DNA of 64,000 bases from NCBI GenBank assembly GCA_026386805.1, contig JAPLMX010000080.1, positions 1-64,000 of the forward strand. Direction: 5' to 3'. A program made the translations under genes and the position numbers. This document shows positions 50,768-60,421 of this stretch, in pieces. This stretch comes from Phycisphaerae bacterium (GTDB taxonomy: Bacteria; Planctomycetota; Phycisphaerae; Sedimentisphaerales; Anaerobacaceae). The stretch's first letter is position 1; every line of letters begins with the position of its first letter. The notes under the pieces are model-generated. The model worked only from the letters and a program-made list of their open reading frames with translations, did not search any database and was not told the DNA's origin.

Positions 50768-51360
50768 CGGCTGGAAGGACAGTCAATTCGCAGAGTGTCA
50801 ACTGGTGTACACCTCCAAAGTATGTTGACGCCGTCAGAAAAGTCTTCGGCGGCAAGATATCTCTGGACCCATGCTCGAATGAGTGGTCCATCGTCCACGC
50901 GGAGACAGAATACCGCCTGCCAGAAAAGGACGGACTCAAGGAATCATGGAATTATCCCACAATCTATGTGAATCCCCCTTATGGATCTGACAGGGAGAAT
51001 GGAACAACGATAAAGCACTGGCTTTATAAGTGTGCCCATGCGCACAAGAACTATGGATCGGAAATTCTTGCCTTAGTACCTGTTGCAACCAACACCAGTC
51101 ACTGGAAGGAATACGTCTGGGGACGAGCAACCGCTGTCTGCTTTCTGTACGATACGAGACTGCGTTTTCTCGTTGATGGCAAGGATGAAGGCAAGGGGGC
51201 GCCAATGTCATGTGCCATGATCTATTGGAATAAGGACATTGATGCATTCCGCGAGGTGTTCATTGAATATGGGGCCGTTGTTGATCTGAGGCCGTTGCAG
51301 GGAAAAGTGATAGGTGCCAAAAAGAGACTGCATCAACCCAGACTATTCGATGTGATTTAA
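50764..51360 (+). CDS. DNA N-6-adenine methyltransferase (Dam-like)
   Basis: The 198-aa product has the motifs of small phage-type adenine methyltransferases (PF05869-like): NWCTPPKYVDAVRKVF near the start, SLDPCSNEWS (35-44) and the catalytic IYVNPPYG (NPPY 70-73). The pattern CFLYDTRLRFLVDG follows. It should methylate adenine in the recognition site of its partner and so protect the host DNA. It starts with GTG at 50764, overlapping the TGA of the nuclease gene. Single-subunit Dam-like proteins also occur in phages without a nuclease, so the pairing could be accidental, but the overlap argues against that. Confidence 0.8.
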   Translation: MTAGRTVNSQSVNWCTPPKYVDAVRKVFGGKISLDPCSNEWSIVHAETEYRLPEKDGLKESWNYPTIYVNPPYGSDRENGTTIKHWLYKCAHAHKNYGSEILALVPVATNTSHWKEYVWGRATAVCFLYDTRLRFLVDGKDEGKGAPMSCAMIYWNKDIDAFREVFIEYGAVVDLRPLQGKVIGAKKRLHQPRLFDVI

Positions 51361-51431
51361 GGCTAACAACCGGTTGTAGTGGATAGCGATGCGTGCGGCC
51401 GCTGAACCGGACTGTTCGACGAGGAAACCAA

Positions 51432-51674
51432 ATGATAAGAGCCAATCCTTCAACGGATCCGTTCGCGCCGGAGGCGGCACGGCGATGGGAGAGAGTCCCC
51501 CAATGGGCCCAGGAGAAGATTCTCGAGAACGTCTACTGCGGGCAGTGCGTCGCGCCTGTTCCGATTGTCCTGGAGACGGCAGAAATGGAGGGGGAAGATC
51601 TCATCCTTCGAGGCAAGTGCAAGACCTGCGGTGAAACCGTTTGCAGAGTGGTTGAATCAGAATCACAACGGTAG
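51432..51674 (+). CDS. Small zinc-ribbon protein
   Basis: The 80-aa protein has two CxxC pairs: VYCGQCVAP and GKCKTCGETVCRV, spaced like a zinc ribbon. The N-terminal part is FAPEAARRWERVPQWAQEKILENV. The family is found near accessory genes, but its role is unknown. GAGGAAA lies just before the ATG at 51432. It follows the methyltransferase by about 70 bp. Whether it belongs to the R-M system is not clear. Confidence 0.65.
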   Translation: MIRANPSTDPFAPEAARRWERVPQWAQEKILENVYCGQCVAPVPIVLETAEMEGEDLILRGKCKTCGETVCRVVESESQR

Positions 51675-51706
51675 GACGTCGGGCGAGAATGAATTGACTC
51701 CGATTG

Positions 51707-52432
51707 TTACGCAGCGAAAGGCGGCTGGCGTTTGTGATGGTCGTCCATGAAGGTTTTGTACGTCCTGTAGTGATCGGTCTCTTCGTAGGGAATCGGCGTG
51801 ATGGGGGCGGAATCGAAGCTGTAGATCGTGGCGCCGGGGCAGGAGAGGAGGATCGGGGAGTGCGTGGCGACGAGGAATTGGGCGTGGCCGGCGGCGCTCA
51901 TTTTCTCCAGCAGGTCGAGCAGAGCGATTTGTGTCTTGGGCGATAGCGCCGTCTCCGGCTCGTCGAGCAGGTACAGGCCCTTGATCGCGTAGCGGGCTTT
52001 GAAGAAGGACATGATCGACTGGCCGTGAGACTGGGTCAGCAGGGACTGGCCGCCGAAGTAATCGAGCTGGCCGGGATCGGTCGCCGCCTACTCGTCGAGG
52101 ATGCGGGCGAAGTCCTGGAAGACGGAGGAGCCGAAGAACGAGCCCGGCACGCAGTCGTTGACCCATTCGACCGAGAGGTAGTGACAGAGTTTGTCCTCGT
52201 AGGGGTTCACATCGTAGCGGGTCCGGCCGCCTTCCTGCCAGATGAAGATGCCGCACCGGCGGGCAATCGCCTGCAGCAGCGTCGATTTACCCGTGCCGTT
52301 CTCGCCGACGAACAGCGTCACCGGCGTGCGGAAGTCGAGCCCAGCCGTTTTGTGAAAGAGATCGAGCTTGAAGGGAGAGTGCTCCCGCGTCGGATATCGA
52401 TCCGGATGAAAATTCACACGTTTCAAATGCAT
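51707..52432 (-). pseudogene. AAA-type ATPase gene interrupted by an amber codon
   Basis: The frame encodes an ABC-like AAA ATPase of about 241 residues. Walker A is FVGENGTGKST (42-52). The second half contains FGGQSLLTQSHGQS, GLYLLDEPETALSP (Walker B) and FLVATHSPILLSC. An in-frame TAG at 52088-52090 (codon 115) splits it after FARILDE. The frame then continues with AATDPGQLDYFGGQSLL, so only this one codon breaks the gene. It could be a recent mutation, a sequencing error or a readthrough site. I chose MHLKRVNFHP (ATG 52432) as start. Similar small ATPases act in genome defence or overcoming lysogenisation defect-like systems, but here none is evident. Confidence 0.75.
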
Positions 52433-52554
52433 TCCTGTACCTCTTGCGTCATCTATCTTCATGCACACGGAATCGCATCATACTTGAGGGACGGCGAACT
52501 GGATAGCGTGAGGCATACCCGTTAGGCGTCCATCGGCAAGGGGTTGCGCAGCTC

Positions 52555-52697
52555 GTGGCGAGGGCGTCCCGCCCTTGCGTGTCGCGGGCATCCTGCCCGC
52601 GATCCGAGGGCCGGGGTCCCCCAACGCGATCTCTTCGCGTTTGGGAACCCACGAGGCCCTCGTCACGAAAGAGCAAGGCCGGGACGGCCTCGCCACA
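52555..52697. repeat. Composite palindromic repeat (family B), intergenic
   Basis: This is a set of nested palindromes of about 143 bp. The outer pair is GTGGCGAGGGCGTCCCGCCC with GGGACGGCCTCGCCAC. Inside are CGGGCATCCTGCCCG and CCCAACGCGATC with TTCGCGTTTGGG. The inner part matches the copy inside the RND adaptor gene. It lies in the gap between the ATPase and the Gfo/Idh gene, upstream of the latter. Confidence 0.75.
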
Positions 52698-52847
52698 GCG
52701 CCCATGCCGCTCGACACTCCACGCAACCGATACGAGCCTCGCACCCTTGTCACCCTGGACCTCGATCCGGGGCACAACCGCTTGACGACCTTTTTGTGGT
52801 GGGCGCGGGGACTTGGGGACAGTAGAATCGGGTGCCGGTTGACAGTT

Positions 52848-52887
52848 GAACTGAGAACTGCCCACTGGGAACTGAGAACTGAGAACT
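52848..52887. repeat. Tandem repeat of GAACTGAGAACT
   Basis: Variants of AACTGAGAACTG are repeated in the leader of the Gfo/Idh gene, ending 18 bp before its ATG. Just after them AAGGAG provides the ribosome site. It has the look of a low-complexity intergenic filler like the other word repeats of the window. Confidence 0.6.
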
Positions 52888-52904
52888 CATTCAAGGAGAC
52901 TGCC

Positions 52905-54218
52905 ATGTCGGAGAAGAAACGCAATCTTTCGCGGCGCGTATTCCTGGGGCGCACGGCGGCGTTGGCTGCCATCCCGTATATCGTGCCGGCCTCGGTGTTC
53001 GGCCGCGACGGCTCGGTCCCGCCCAGCGAGCGCATTGTGCTCGGCGGCATCGGTGTTGGCCGGCGCGGCACGGACGACCTGAACTGGATGCTGCCGGAAC
53101 GTGACGTGCAGTTCGTGGCGGACTGCGATCCCCAGAGACAGCGCCGCGAGGCCGTCAAGAGGCTCGTGGACACACGCTATGGCAACAGCGACTGCAAGCT
53201 GTATGCCGACATCCGCGAGTTCCTGGCCACCCGCACCGATATCGACGCGGTCCTGAGCACGACCGGCGACCGCTGGCACGCGACGGCAGCGGTCATGGCG
53301 ATGCGGGCGGGCAAGGACGTGTACTCGGAGAAGCCGTCGGCTATGACCATCGCGGAGGGACAAGCGGTCGTGGAGACCGCCCGGCGATACCGGCGCATCT
53401 ACCAGTCTGGCATTCAGCGGCTCAGCGAGGGCAACTTCACCTTCGCCAACGAGCTGCTGCGGCTCGGCTATCTGGGCAAGGTCCACACCGTCCGGGCGCA
53501 CATCGCCCCGTGGGACGCCGCCGAGATGCGGCACGACTGGCTGCCCGCGCAGCCTTTGCCTCCCAAGGAGGAGGTGGACTGGGACGCCTGGCTGGGCCCG
53601 TGCCCCTGGCGACCTTACAACGCCGCCTACTGCCGGGGCGACTGACGCAATCACTATGACTTCCACACGAGCTGTATCGGCGAATGGGGCGCCCACACGT
53701 TCGCCCAGTGCCAGGTGGCGCTCGGTCTGTGGGAGACGTCGCCGGTCGAGTACAAGTACGTGAACAACGACAGCGGCGACGGCATGGTCGCGACGTTCGC
53801 CAACGGCGTGAAGCTGGTCCTCGAACGCGATATGGCCGGGAAGATCTGGCACGGCTCCTGCGGCGTCCGCTACGAGGGCACGGAGGGCTGGGTCGCGATT
53901 GCCGACGGCTACTCCAAGCCGGACGTCTCGAATCCCGCCTGGATGGCCGACTTCAAGAAGCTCGTCGATGACTACTGCGCCCGCACGCAACGGCCGATGA
54001 GCCACGTCCGCAACCTCTTCGACTGCATCAAGTCGCGCCGCCAGACCGTGGCCAATCCGGTGATGATGCACCGCTCGATGTCCACGGTACACGCGGCCAA
54101 CATCTGCATGTGGCTCAAGCGTGACCTGAAGTTCGACCCGGCCAAAGAGGAGTTCGTGAACGATACCGAAGCGAACCGCTTCCGCGCACGCGCCATGCGG
54201 GAGCCGTGGATCATCTGA
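52905..54218 (+). pseudogene. Gfo/Idh/MocA oxidoreductase gene interrupted by a TGA codon
   Basis: The frame of 438 codons is a complete Gfo/Idh gene. It has a twin-arginine leader (SRRVFLGRTAALAAIPYIVPASVFG), IVLGGIGVGRRG and KDVYSEKPSAMTI (the EKP motif) with DWDAWLGPCPWRPYN. A TGA at 53643-53645 follows YCRGD. Downstream the frame continues RNHYDFHTSCIGEWGAHTFAQCQ, the conserved part of this subfamily, where relatives have Trp at this position. TGG to TGA is a single G-to-A change. The gene starts at ATG 52905 (AAGGAG 7 nt before). Unless TGA is read through, the active-site His region is lost. Confidence 0.8.
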
Positions 54219-54230
54219 AGACAAAAGCAT

Positions 54231-54285
54231 GTAGGGTGGGGCTTGCCCCACCGAGACCGGTTTGGTGGGGCAAGCCCCACCTTAC
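54231..54285. repeat. Palindromic repeat family C
   Basis: GTAGGGTGGGGCTTGCCCCA begins at 54231 and its near-complement ends TGGGGCAAGCCCCACCTTAC at 54285, with a 12-nt spacer. Each arm is itself a palindrome. It lies in the gap between the Gfo/Idh gene and the HEAT-repeat gene and probably folds in the shared mRNA. Confidence 0.75.
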
Positions 54286-54307
54286 GAACCTGTTCGAGGA
54301 GATTACC

Positions 54308-56278
54308 ATGTCAAGATCAAGGATATACATCGTACTGACGGTCGCGTTGCTGTCGGCTTTTGCCGTGCCGACACTTGCACAGACCGTCGCACCGAAGGGG
54401 GACGAGGCCAAGCTGATCGCCGTGCTCAAGAGCGCGGACGCCTCACGGAAAGACAAGATCGACGCCTGCCGGCAGTTGGCCATCATCGGCGGCAAGGATT
54501 CCATCGCCCCGCTGGCCGCTCTGCTCGGCAACGAAGAACTCTCTCATAACGCCCGTTACGCCCTGGAACCGAACCCGGACCCGGCGGTCAATGAGGCCCT
54601 GCGCGATGCGCTTGGCAAGCTCAAGGGCGGCCCGCTCGTCGGCGTCATCGGCAGCATCGGCGTCCGGCGTGACGCCAAGGCGGTCGGTGCCTTGGCAAAG
54701 CTGCTCCGTGACTCCGACGCGGTGGTCGCTCGGGCTGCCGCCAGGGCAATGGGCAAGATCGGCACCCTGGAGGCCGCAGAGGCCCTACAACAGGCGCTGC
54801 CCAAAGCCTCAACCGAGAATAGGCTCGATTTCTGTGAAGGCCTATTCCGCTGCGCCGAGACCCTGGCCGCCAATGGCCAAAAGCCGCAGGCCGTGGCGAT
54901 TTACGACCAATTGCGGAAGCTTGATTCTCCCCACCAGGTCCGAGGCGGAGCCTTGCGGGGCGCGATCCTCGCGCGCGGCCAAGAGGGCGTGAGTCTGCTG
55001 CGCGAGCATTTGCGCAGTAATGACTACATCCTGTTCTCTGCGGCCGTTCAGGCTTCGCAGGAGATGCCAGGGCCCGAAGTCACGAAGGCGCTGCTGGAGG
55101 AGATGAAGGGCCGATCTGCCGACAACCGGATTGTCATGATCCAGGCGCTCGGCCGTCGCGGCGACAAGGCGGCGGTGCCGGCGCTGCTGGATACGGTCAA
55201 GAGCGGTGAGAAGCCCGTGCGCCTGGCGGCCCTCGCGACCGTCACGGAGATGGGCGACGCCTCCGCCGTGCCCGTATTCGTAGGACTGCTGGGCGACAGC
55301 GACCGTGAGATTGCCCAGGCCGCACAAGGGAGCCTCGCGACGATCCCGTGCCACGAGGCCGATGCGGCCGTGACGGAGATGTTCGCCAGCGGCGACATCG
55401 ACAAGCAGCGCATGGCCCTCGATCTGATGGGACGGCGGCGCATGGCGGACGGCATTCCCATCTTGCTGAAAGCCGCCCGCAGCGCGAATGAACAGATTCG
55501 GCCGGACGCGATCAAGATGATCGGCGACCTCGGCGGCGCCGACCAACTACCCACCCTGCTCGAACTGCTCGATACGATAGACAGGCCCGAGGACTTGGCC
55601 GCCGCCGAGCAGGCCATCGCGTCGGCCTGCACGAAAGCCAAGGACCCGCAGGCTCAGGCCGACAAGCTCACCGGCCGGCTCCCGCAGGCCAAGCCCGCTC
55701 AGCAGGCGGTCCTGCTCAGGGTCCTCGCCGCCGTCGGCGGGCCGAATTCTCTGAAGGCCGTCCGCACCCTGATCGACAGCGGCAATGCGGATGTGCGTTC
55801 TGCCGCAATCCGCGCGCTCGGCAATTGGAGAACCGCCGACGCCGCACCCGACCTGCTGGCCCTGGCCAAGACGAGCGACTCCGCCCAGAAAACCCTGCTC
55901 CTGCGCAGCTACCTCAATCCGGCGGTTCGCGGCGAGATGCCGGTCGAGCAACGGCTCGAAATGTGCAAGCAGGCCGCCAGCCTGGTTCAACGCGACGAGG
56001 AGAAGAGACTCCTGCTCGGCACGCTGAGCAACATCGAATCGCCCGACGCGATGGGCCTGATCCTGCCCTACTTGAGCGATGCGAACCTCCGGCAGGAAGC
56101 CGGCCTGGCTGCCGTGACGCTCGCCCAGAAACTGTTGCGCGGCCGCGGTCCATCGAAGGTGGCGGCCCAATTGATCGAGCCGCTCGAAAAGGTAGCGCAG
56201 GCCGTGACCAATGACGACGTGGCCAAGCGCGCCGAGACCCTTCTGCAGCAGGCCAAGACCAGAAGCAGCAGCAACTGA
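54308..56278 (+). CDS. Secreted HEAT-repeat protein
   Basis: The 656-aa protein has a signal peptide ([20 protein letters not shown]). An alpha-helical solenoid follows through almost its whole length. HEAT-like repeats of about 30 residues are clear, for example [57 protein letters not shown] and [25 protein letters not shown]. It should be a periplasmic interaction scaffold. GAGGAG lies 7 nt before ATG 54308. Its neighbours are the broken Gfo/Idh gene and the SEC-C gene, 76 bp downstream, which suggests one transcript. No enzyme motif is present. Confidence 0.85.
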   Translation: MSRSRIYIVLTVALLSAFAVPTLAQTVAPKGDEAKLIAVLKSADASRKDKIDACRQLAIIGGKDSIAPLAALLGNEELSHNARYALEPNPDPAVNEALRDALGKLKGGPLVGVIGSIGVRRDAKAVGALAKLLRDSDAVVARAAARAMGKIGTLEAAEALQQALPKASTENRLDFCEGLFRCAETLAANGQKPQAVAIYDQLRKLDSPHQVRGGALRGAILARGQEGVSLLREHLRSNDYILFSAAVQASQEMPGPEVTKALLEEMKGRSADNRIVMIQALGRRGDKAAVPALLDTVKSGEKPVRLAALATVTEMGDASAVPVFVGLLGDSDREIAQAAQGSLATIPCHEADAAVTEMFASGDIDKQRMALDLMGRRRMADGIPILLKAARSANEQIRPDAIKMIGDLGGADQLPTLLELLDTIDRPEDLAAAEQAIASACTKAKDPQAQADKLTGRLPQAKPAQQAVLLRVLAAVGGPNSLKAVRTLIDSGNADVRSAAIRALGNWRTADAAPDLLALAKTSDSAQKTLLLRSYLNPAVRGEMPVEQRLEMCKQAASLVQRDEEKRLLLGTLSNIESPDAMGLILPYLSDANLRQEAGLAAVTLAQKLLRGRGPSKVAAQLIEPLEKVAQAVTNDDVAKRAETLLQQAKTRSSSN

Positions 56279-56354
56279 CGTATCTCCATTGGCAACCTCT
56301 ACGGGTGGCGGTCCACGGTGTCGGACTGCCACCCCTTCTTCTTCGAGGAGTCCT

Positions 56355-57806
56355 ATGGCTGAGACATTTGCACCGCTTCCGTGGGAAGATCTGCGTCGCA
56401 TGGAGGGCGATCTCCCGTGGCCCGCCCTGGAGACCTTTGCCGAGGCCGTCGTGGGCAATCCTGACCTGACCCAGGAGCTTTTCGCTGAATACAACCGAGC
56501 GTGGCAGGCCGTGGATGTGCCTACGTACCTTGATCTGTACGTACCGGCCATCTTCGCGCTGGCCGCGCCTAGGCTTGGTGACGAACAGCGCTGCCAGATC
56601 GGCGACTTCCTGGTCGACAAGCTGATCGAGGCCGGCGAGGAGGATGCGGAAATAACCGAGGACACCTTGTTGGCCGCCTGTGGTTCTATGGGACCCGTCA
56701 TCTTGCCCAAGGTCCTCGATACGCTCGAAGCGACGCTCGACGCCTCTGGGGGATCGTCGCGGTGCTGGAACTTGACGGCGTTGGCCGCCAAGACCGAGGA
56801 TGCCGCCGTTCGCCATCGGACGACCCAGGCGTGTGTCCGGCTGCTCGAACAAATCGAGCGCGGCGCCGTCGAGGAATTCCTGGGTATCTCCGCCGCCTGG
56901 ACTCTGGCTTTGCTCAAGTGCGCCGAGGCCGTCCCGCTGCTCCAGCGTTTGAGCAAGAACTGCAGTTGGCTCAATGGCGGCGCGGATTATCAAGAGGCGA
57001 TGGAATTCCTGCAAGGACATCCCGACCGCACGGCGTACAAGGAGGCGTGGGAGCGGCCGGTCAAAGAGTGGCTCGAGCCTTCCTGGCGGACGGCCCGGAA
57101 GTGGTTTGCCTCGCGCGATTCCGAGGGCTCGGATGAAGAGGACGAGGAAAGGGAAGAGACCGCCTCCCGGAAGCGCGAGTGCGAGCTGACCGACAGGTTC
57201 ACGGCCTCGCTTTTGGCGACGGATTTGCCGCAAAACCTGAGGGAAGATGCCCCTTGCATCGCGCATACGTTGCTGGAGTATGCCCACGTGCATGAGGGGG
57301 CGGCCCCCGAAGAATTCACGCAGCAGACTCTGCGGGCCGTGTTGCTGGACATGTTTCCCCGTAAGATCAGCGCCGAGCGCGAGTACTTCGAGAAAGTGCC
57401 GCCGGTGGTCGAGACCTTTCTCCGATGGTTGGCCTCCGAAAGAATCCTGCCCGACGGGGAATCCTTGGCACAGACGGTACGAAGCTGGTCCGACGAGATC
57501 GTGGCGACAGCCATGGACCCCGAAAACTGGGGACCGGCCAAGAACGTCACGATGCAGGCCCTGCGCGCCGGTGTCGATACGACCGATCAGGATGCGATGC
57601 GAAAGTACTTGTACGAGCAGACTCAAAAGGCCCTTGAGGAGCGTGCCTACGAATCCGCGTACGAGACGCCCGTCTCTCCGCCCATTCCGATCGTGGAGCA
57701 TTCGCCGAAGGTCGGCCGCAACGATCCCTGCCCGTGCGGCAGCGGCAGGAAATATAAAAAGTGCTGCGGCGCTCCGACCAAAGGGCAGGCGGCAAGGGTA
57801 GAGTAG
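56355..57806 (+). CDS. SEC-C motif protein with HEAT-like helical body
   Basis: The 483-aa product ends in a SEC-C zinc-binding motif ([19 protein letters not shown]). The first 300 residues are helical and Leu/Ala-rich, with repeat-like units such as [28 protein letters not shown] charged stretch ([18 protein letters not shown]) follows. The SEC-C motif is an accessory zinc module found in SecA and many stand-alone proteins. It may bind ribosomes or SecB-like partners. No signal peptide is seen, so it is probably cytoplasmic. GAGGAG precedes the ATG at 56355. Confidence 0.8.
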   Translation: MAETFAPLPWEDLRRMEGDLPWPALETFAEAVVGNPDLTQELFAEYNRAWQAVDVPTYLDLYVPAIFALAAPRLGDEQRCQIGDFLVDKLIEAGEEDAEITEDTLLAACGSMGPVILPKVLDTLEATLDASGGSSRCWNLTALAAKTEDAAVRHRTTQACVRLLEQIERGAVEEFLGISAAWTLALLKCAEAVPLLQRLSKNCSWLNGGADYQEAMEFLQGHPDRTAYKEAWERPVKEWLEPSWRTARKWFASRDSEGSDEEDEEREETASRKRECELTDRFTASLLATDLPQNLREDAPCIAHTLLEYAHVHEGAAPEEFTQQTLRAVLLDMFPRKISAEREYFEKVPPVVETFLRWLASERILPDGESLAQTVRSWSDEIVATAMDPENWGPAKNVTMQALRAGVDTTDQDAMRKYLYEQTQKALEERAYESAYETPVSPPIPIVEHSPKVGRNDPCPCGSGRKYKKCCGAPTKGQAARVE

Positions 57807-58136
57807 GGGCACTCGTACCGCATTTCGCAAGTCGTGAGTCATGCGGGGGGAGATTGCTTCGTCGTGAATACGAATTCGCATCAATCCTTGCGCTTCGCTT
57901 GTCATCCTGAGCGTAGCGAAGGATCTGGGCTGCGAGCGAGAGGAGCCTCTCGTTCGGTGGCCAGATCCTTCACTCCGCTACGCTCCGTTCAGGATGACAA
58001 GGACGTGAATGACAAGTGACTTGACTGCCTTCCTGTGCGCCCCCTACTGGTTGCGTCGTTTTACCCAAGAGCATATCATGGTTCCGACGATGTGCCTGTT
58101 AAGGGTTTTGCCGACATCTGAATTGGAGGAAAACAA
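57807..58136. other. Intergenic stretch with a large palindromic repeat
   Basis: No gene is visible. The stretch holds repeat family D (57899-58000), listed separately. Its last 30 bp give the leader of the GDSL-GH29 gene, with TTGGAGGAAAACAA before the GTG. Confidence 0.6.
57899..58000. repeat. Palindromic repeat family D
   Basis: A roughly 100-bp element begins TTGTCATCCTGAGCGTAGCG and ends GTTCAGGATGACAA. The inner pairs are GAAGGATCTGG with CCAGATCCTTC and GAGAGGAGCCTCTC. Similar elements (GTCATCCTGAGCGnAGCGAAGGATC) are widespread in bacterial genomes. It lies between the SEC-C gene and the GDSL-GH29 gene and can fold into a long hairpin. Confidence 0.75.
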
Positions 58137-60251
58137 GTGAGTCCTGTACATCCCGCACTTTGGAGTCTCGTGTTGGCCGTATCGGTCCTGGCCGGCGACG
58201 ACGGTATCATCATCCGCAACAACGAACGGACGCTGGAACAGGTTCAGAAAGCGTACGCGGAGATCCCGCCGGTGCAATACAGCCCGCCCGCCGAGCGGTG
58301 GGAGAAGCTGCCGAAGACAAGCAAACTGCTGGCGGACGGCGGCACACTACGCGTTGTCATGCTGGGCGACAGCATCGTCAACGACACCAGCCGCTCGTGC
58401 TGGAACTTCATCGTCGAGCGGCGCCAGCCGACGTGCCGGATTGAGAAAATCACGTGCGTGCGAGGCTCTACCGGCTGCTGGTGGTACAAAGAGCCGGGCC
58501 GGGTTCAGAAGTACGTGCTCGACCACAAGCCCGATCTGGTCATCATCGGTGGCATCAGTCATCGCGACGACGTCGAGTCCATCCGCGATGTGATTCGCCA
58601 AATTCAAGCCGCTTCGCAACCCGACGTTCTGCTCATGACGGGGGCCTTCGGCTCGGCCGATCCTCGCAACGACGACCAGTGGCAGAGAGTCTCCGATCCA
58701 AGCCGCTACAGCAACTACCGCAAGGGCTTGGAGAAACTCGCCGGTGAGGTGGGAGCAGCGTTTCTCGACATGGAGGCCGCCTGGGCCAAATATATCCGAG
58801 ATTCCAGTAAGGAACTGGATTCTTTCAAGCGTGACCCTGTTCACGCCAACGCCCAGGGCGAACAGATTCTCGGCCATATCCTCGCGAACTACCTCTCGTA
58901 TCCGCCGACCTCAAAGCAATCGGCAGCCGATCAGGAGACCGATCCGCTCGTGTGGGACAAGCTCGACCGGTTCCAGGACTGGAAGCTCGGCTTCATGATG
59001 CACTGGGGCATCTACAGCCAGTGGGGCTGCATCGAATCGTGGCCGCTGGTCGAGGCGGACCCGTGGGCCCGGCCGGATGACCTGCCCGCCTGGACCGAGC
59101 GCGGCAAGGACTTCGGCCGATTCTTCGCCGATTATGTGGCCCTCAACAAGACCTTCAACCCGCAGAAGTTCGATCCGACAAAGTGGGCCGCCGCCGCCAA
59201 GGACGCGGGCATGAAGTACGTCGTCTTCACGACGAAGCATCACGACGGTTTTTGCCTATTCGACACGAAGCAGACGGACTACCGCACGACCGACGCGTCC
59301 TGCCCGTTCCGTACCAATCCGAAGGCTGACGTTGTCAAGGAGGTCTTCACGACGTTCCGCAACGAGGGTTTCGGCATCGGCGCCTACTACTCGAAATCCG
59401 ACTGGCACCATCCCGGGTACTGGTCCCCCGACTGGCCACACAAAGACCGCAATGTCAACTATGACACGAGCAAATACCCGGACAAGTGGTCCACATTTGT
59501 CGACTTTACATATAATATCGTCCAGGAGCTGATGACGAACTATGGCCCGGTCGATATCCTCTGGCTGGACGGCGGCCAAGTCCGCCCGCCCCAGCAGGAC
59601 ATCAACATGCCCAAGCTGGCCGCGATGGCGCGAAGTCACCAGAGCGGCTTGCTCGTGGTCGATCGCACGGTCGGCGGCCGCTATGAGAACTACCGCACGC
59701 CCGAGCAGGAAGTCCCCGAGAAGGCCATGCCCTACGTCTGGGAGACCTGCATGACGATGGCAACCCAGTGGTCGTACAAGCCCGATGACAAGTACAAATC
59801 CACACGGCAGCTCATTCACCTGCTCGTCAACATCGTGGCCAAGGGCGGCAATTTCCTCGTCAACGTCGGCCCGAGCCCCGACGGCGAGTTGCCCGAGCCG
59901 GCCCTGCAACGCATGAAAGAGATCGGCGCGTGGATGCGAATCAACGGCGAGGCGATCTACGGCACCCGGCCCATCCCGCCGTACAAGGTCAACCAAGTCT
60001 GCCTGACGAAGAAAGGTGAGAAGCTCTACGCCGTCTGTCTGGCCGAAGGGGGACAGGCCACCTTACCCGAACGGATTCAAGTCCCGCCGGTCAAAGCCGC
60101 CAAGTCAGTGAAGCTGCTTGGATCGAGAGTTGCCCTCGAATGGACGGTTACGCCGGAAGGTCTGTCGGTCTCTGTCCCACAGGACGTTCGCAAGTCCCCG
60201 CCTTGCGAGCACGCTTGGGCATTCGTCATCGAGGGTGGACGCATGGAATAG
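58137..60251 (+). CDS. GDSL/SGNH hydrolase fused to a GH29 alpha-L-fucosidase
   Basis: The 704-aa protein starts with a short hydrophobic leader (LWSLVLAVSVLAG). An SGNH hydrolase domain follows (residues about 60-255), with VVMLGDSIVND (Ser 79) and KRDPVHANAQG (Asp 233, His 236). The C-terminal domain (about 275-700) is a GH29 fucosidase with FGLMMHWGIYSQWG-like LGFMMHWGIYSQWG, FTTKHHDGF and the nucleophile in ILWLDGG (Asp 478). It may deacetylate and defucosylate the same polysaccharide, for example a sulfated or acetylated algal glycan. The start is GTG 58137 with GGAGGAAA upstream. It stands alone on the plus strand. Confidence 0.9.
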   Translation: MSPVHPALWSLVLAVSVLAGDDGIIIRNNERTLEQVQKAYAEIPPVQYSPPAERWEKLPKTSKLLADGGTLRVVMLGDSIVNDTSRSCWNFIVERRQPTCRIEKITCVRGSTGCWWYKEPGRVQKYVLDHKPDLVIIGGISHRDDVESIRDVIRQIQAASQPDVLLMTGAFGSADPRNDDQWQRVSDPSRYSNYRKGLEKLAGEVGAAFLDMEAAWAKYIRDSSKELDSFKRDPVHANAQGEQILGHILANYLSYPPTSKQSAADQETDPLVWDKLDRFQDWKLGFMMHWGIYSQWGCIESWPLVEADPWARPDDLPAWTERGKDFGRFFADYVALNKTFNPQKFDPTKWAAAAKDAGMKYVVFTTKHHDGFCLFDTKQTDYRTTDASCPFRTNPKADVVKEVFTTFRNEGFGIGAYYSKSDWHHPGYWSPDWPHKDRNVNYDTSKYPDKWSTFVDFTYNIVQELMTNYGPVDILWLDGGQVRPPQQDINMPKLAAMARSHQSGLLVVDRTVGGRYENYRTPEQEVPEKAMPYVWETCMTMATQWSYKPDDKYKSTRQLIHLLVNIVAKGGNFLVNVGPSPDGELPEPALQRMKEIGAWMRINGEAIYGTRPIPPYKVNQVCLTKKGEKLYAVCLAEGGQATLPERIQVPPVKAAKSVKLLGSRVALEWTVTPEGLSVSVPQDVRKSPPCEHAWAFVIEGGRME

Positions 60252-60421
60252 GAGCCCTTCGCCCGACGCTGTGACGCGAGAAATGGAGCCGCGAACAGGT
60301 GAACCGCCTTGCCTCACGGCCGTAAGGAGTGTCCGGAGGCCCGGGAGTTCGTTTGTGTCACGGATGCGGGCTGTGACAACAACATTGACATGAACGATTG
60401 ATCTGGTAGGGGATATCGGCG

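Noticed and set aside
53643-53645. Reassignment of TGA to Trp in this organism
   Set aside because: Many genes here end at TGA, for example those at 30196 and 50767, and no other gene has internal TGA codons. A general code change is therefore unlikely.
52088-53645. Pyrrolysine or selenocysteine insertion at the TAG and TGA
   Set aside because: Neither position is a catalytic site where these residues are known, and no SECIS-like hairpin is evident just after the TGA. Nonsense mutation is simpler.
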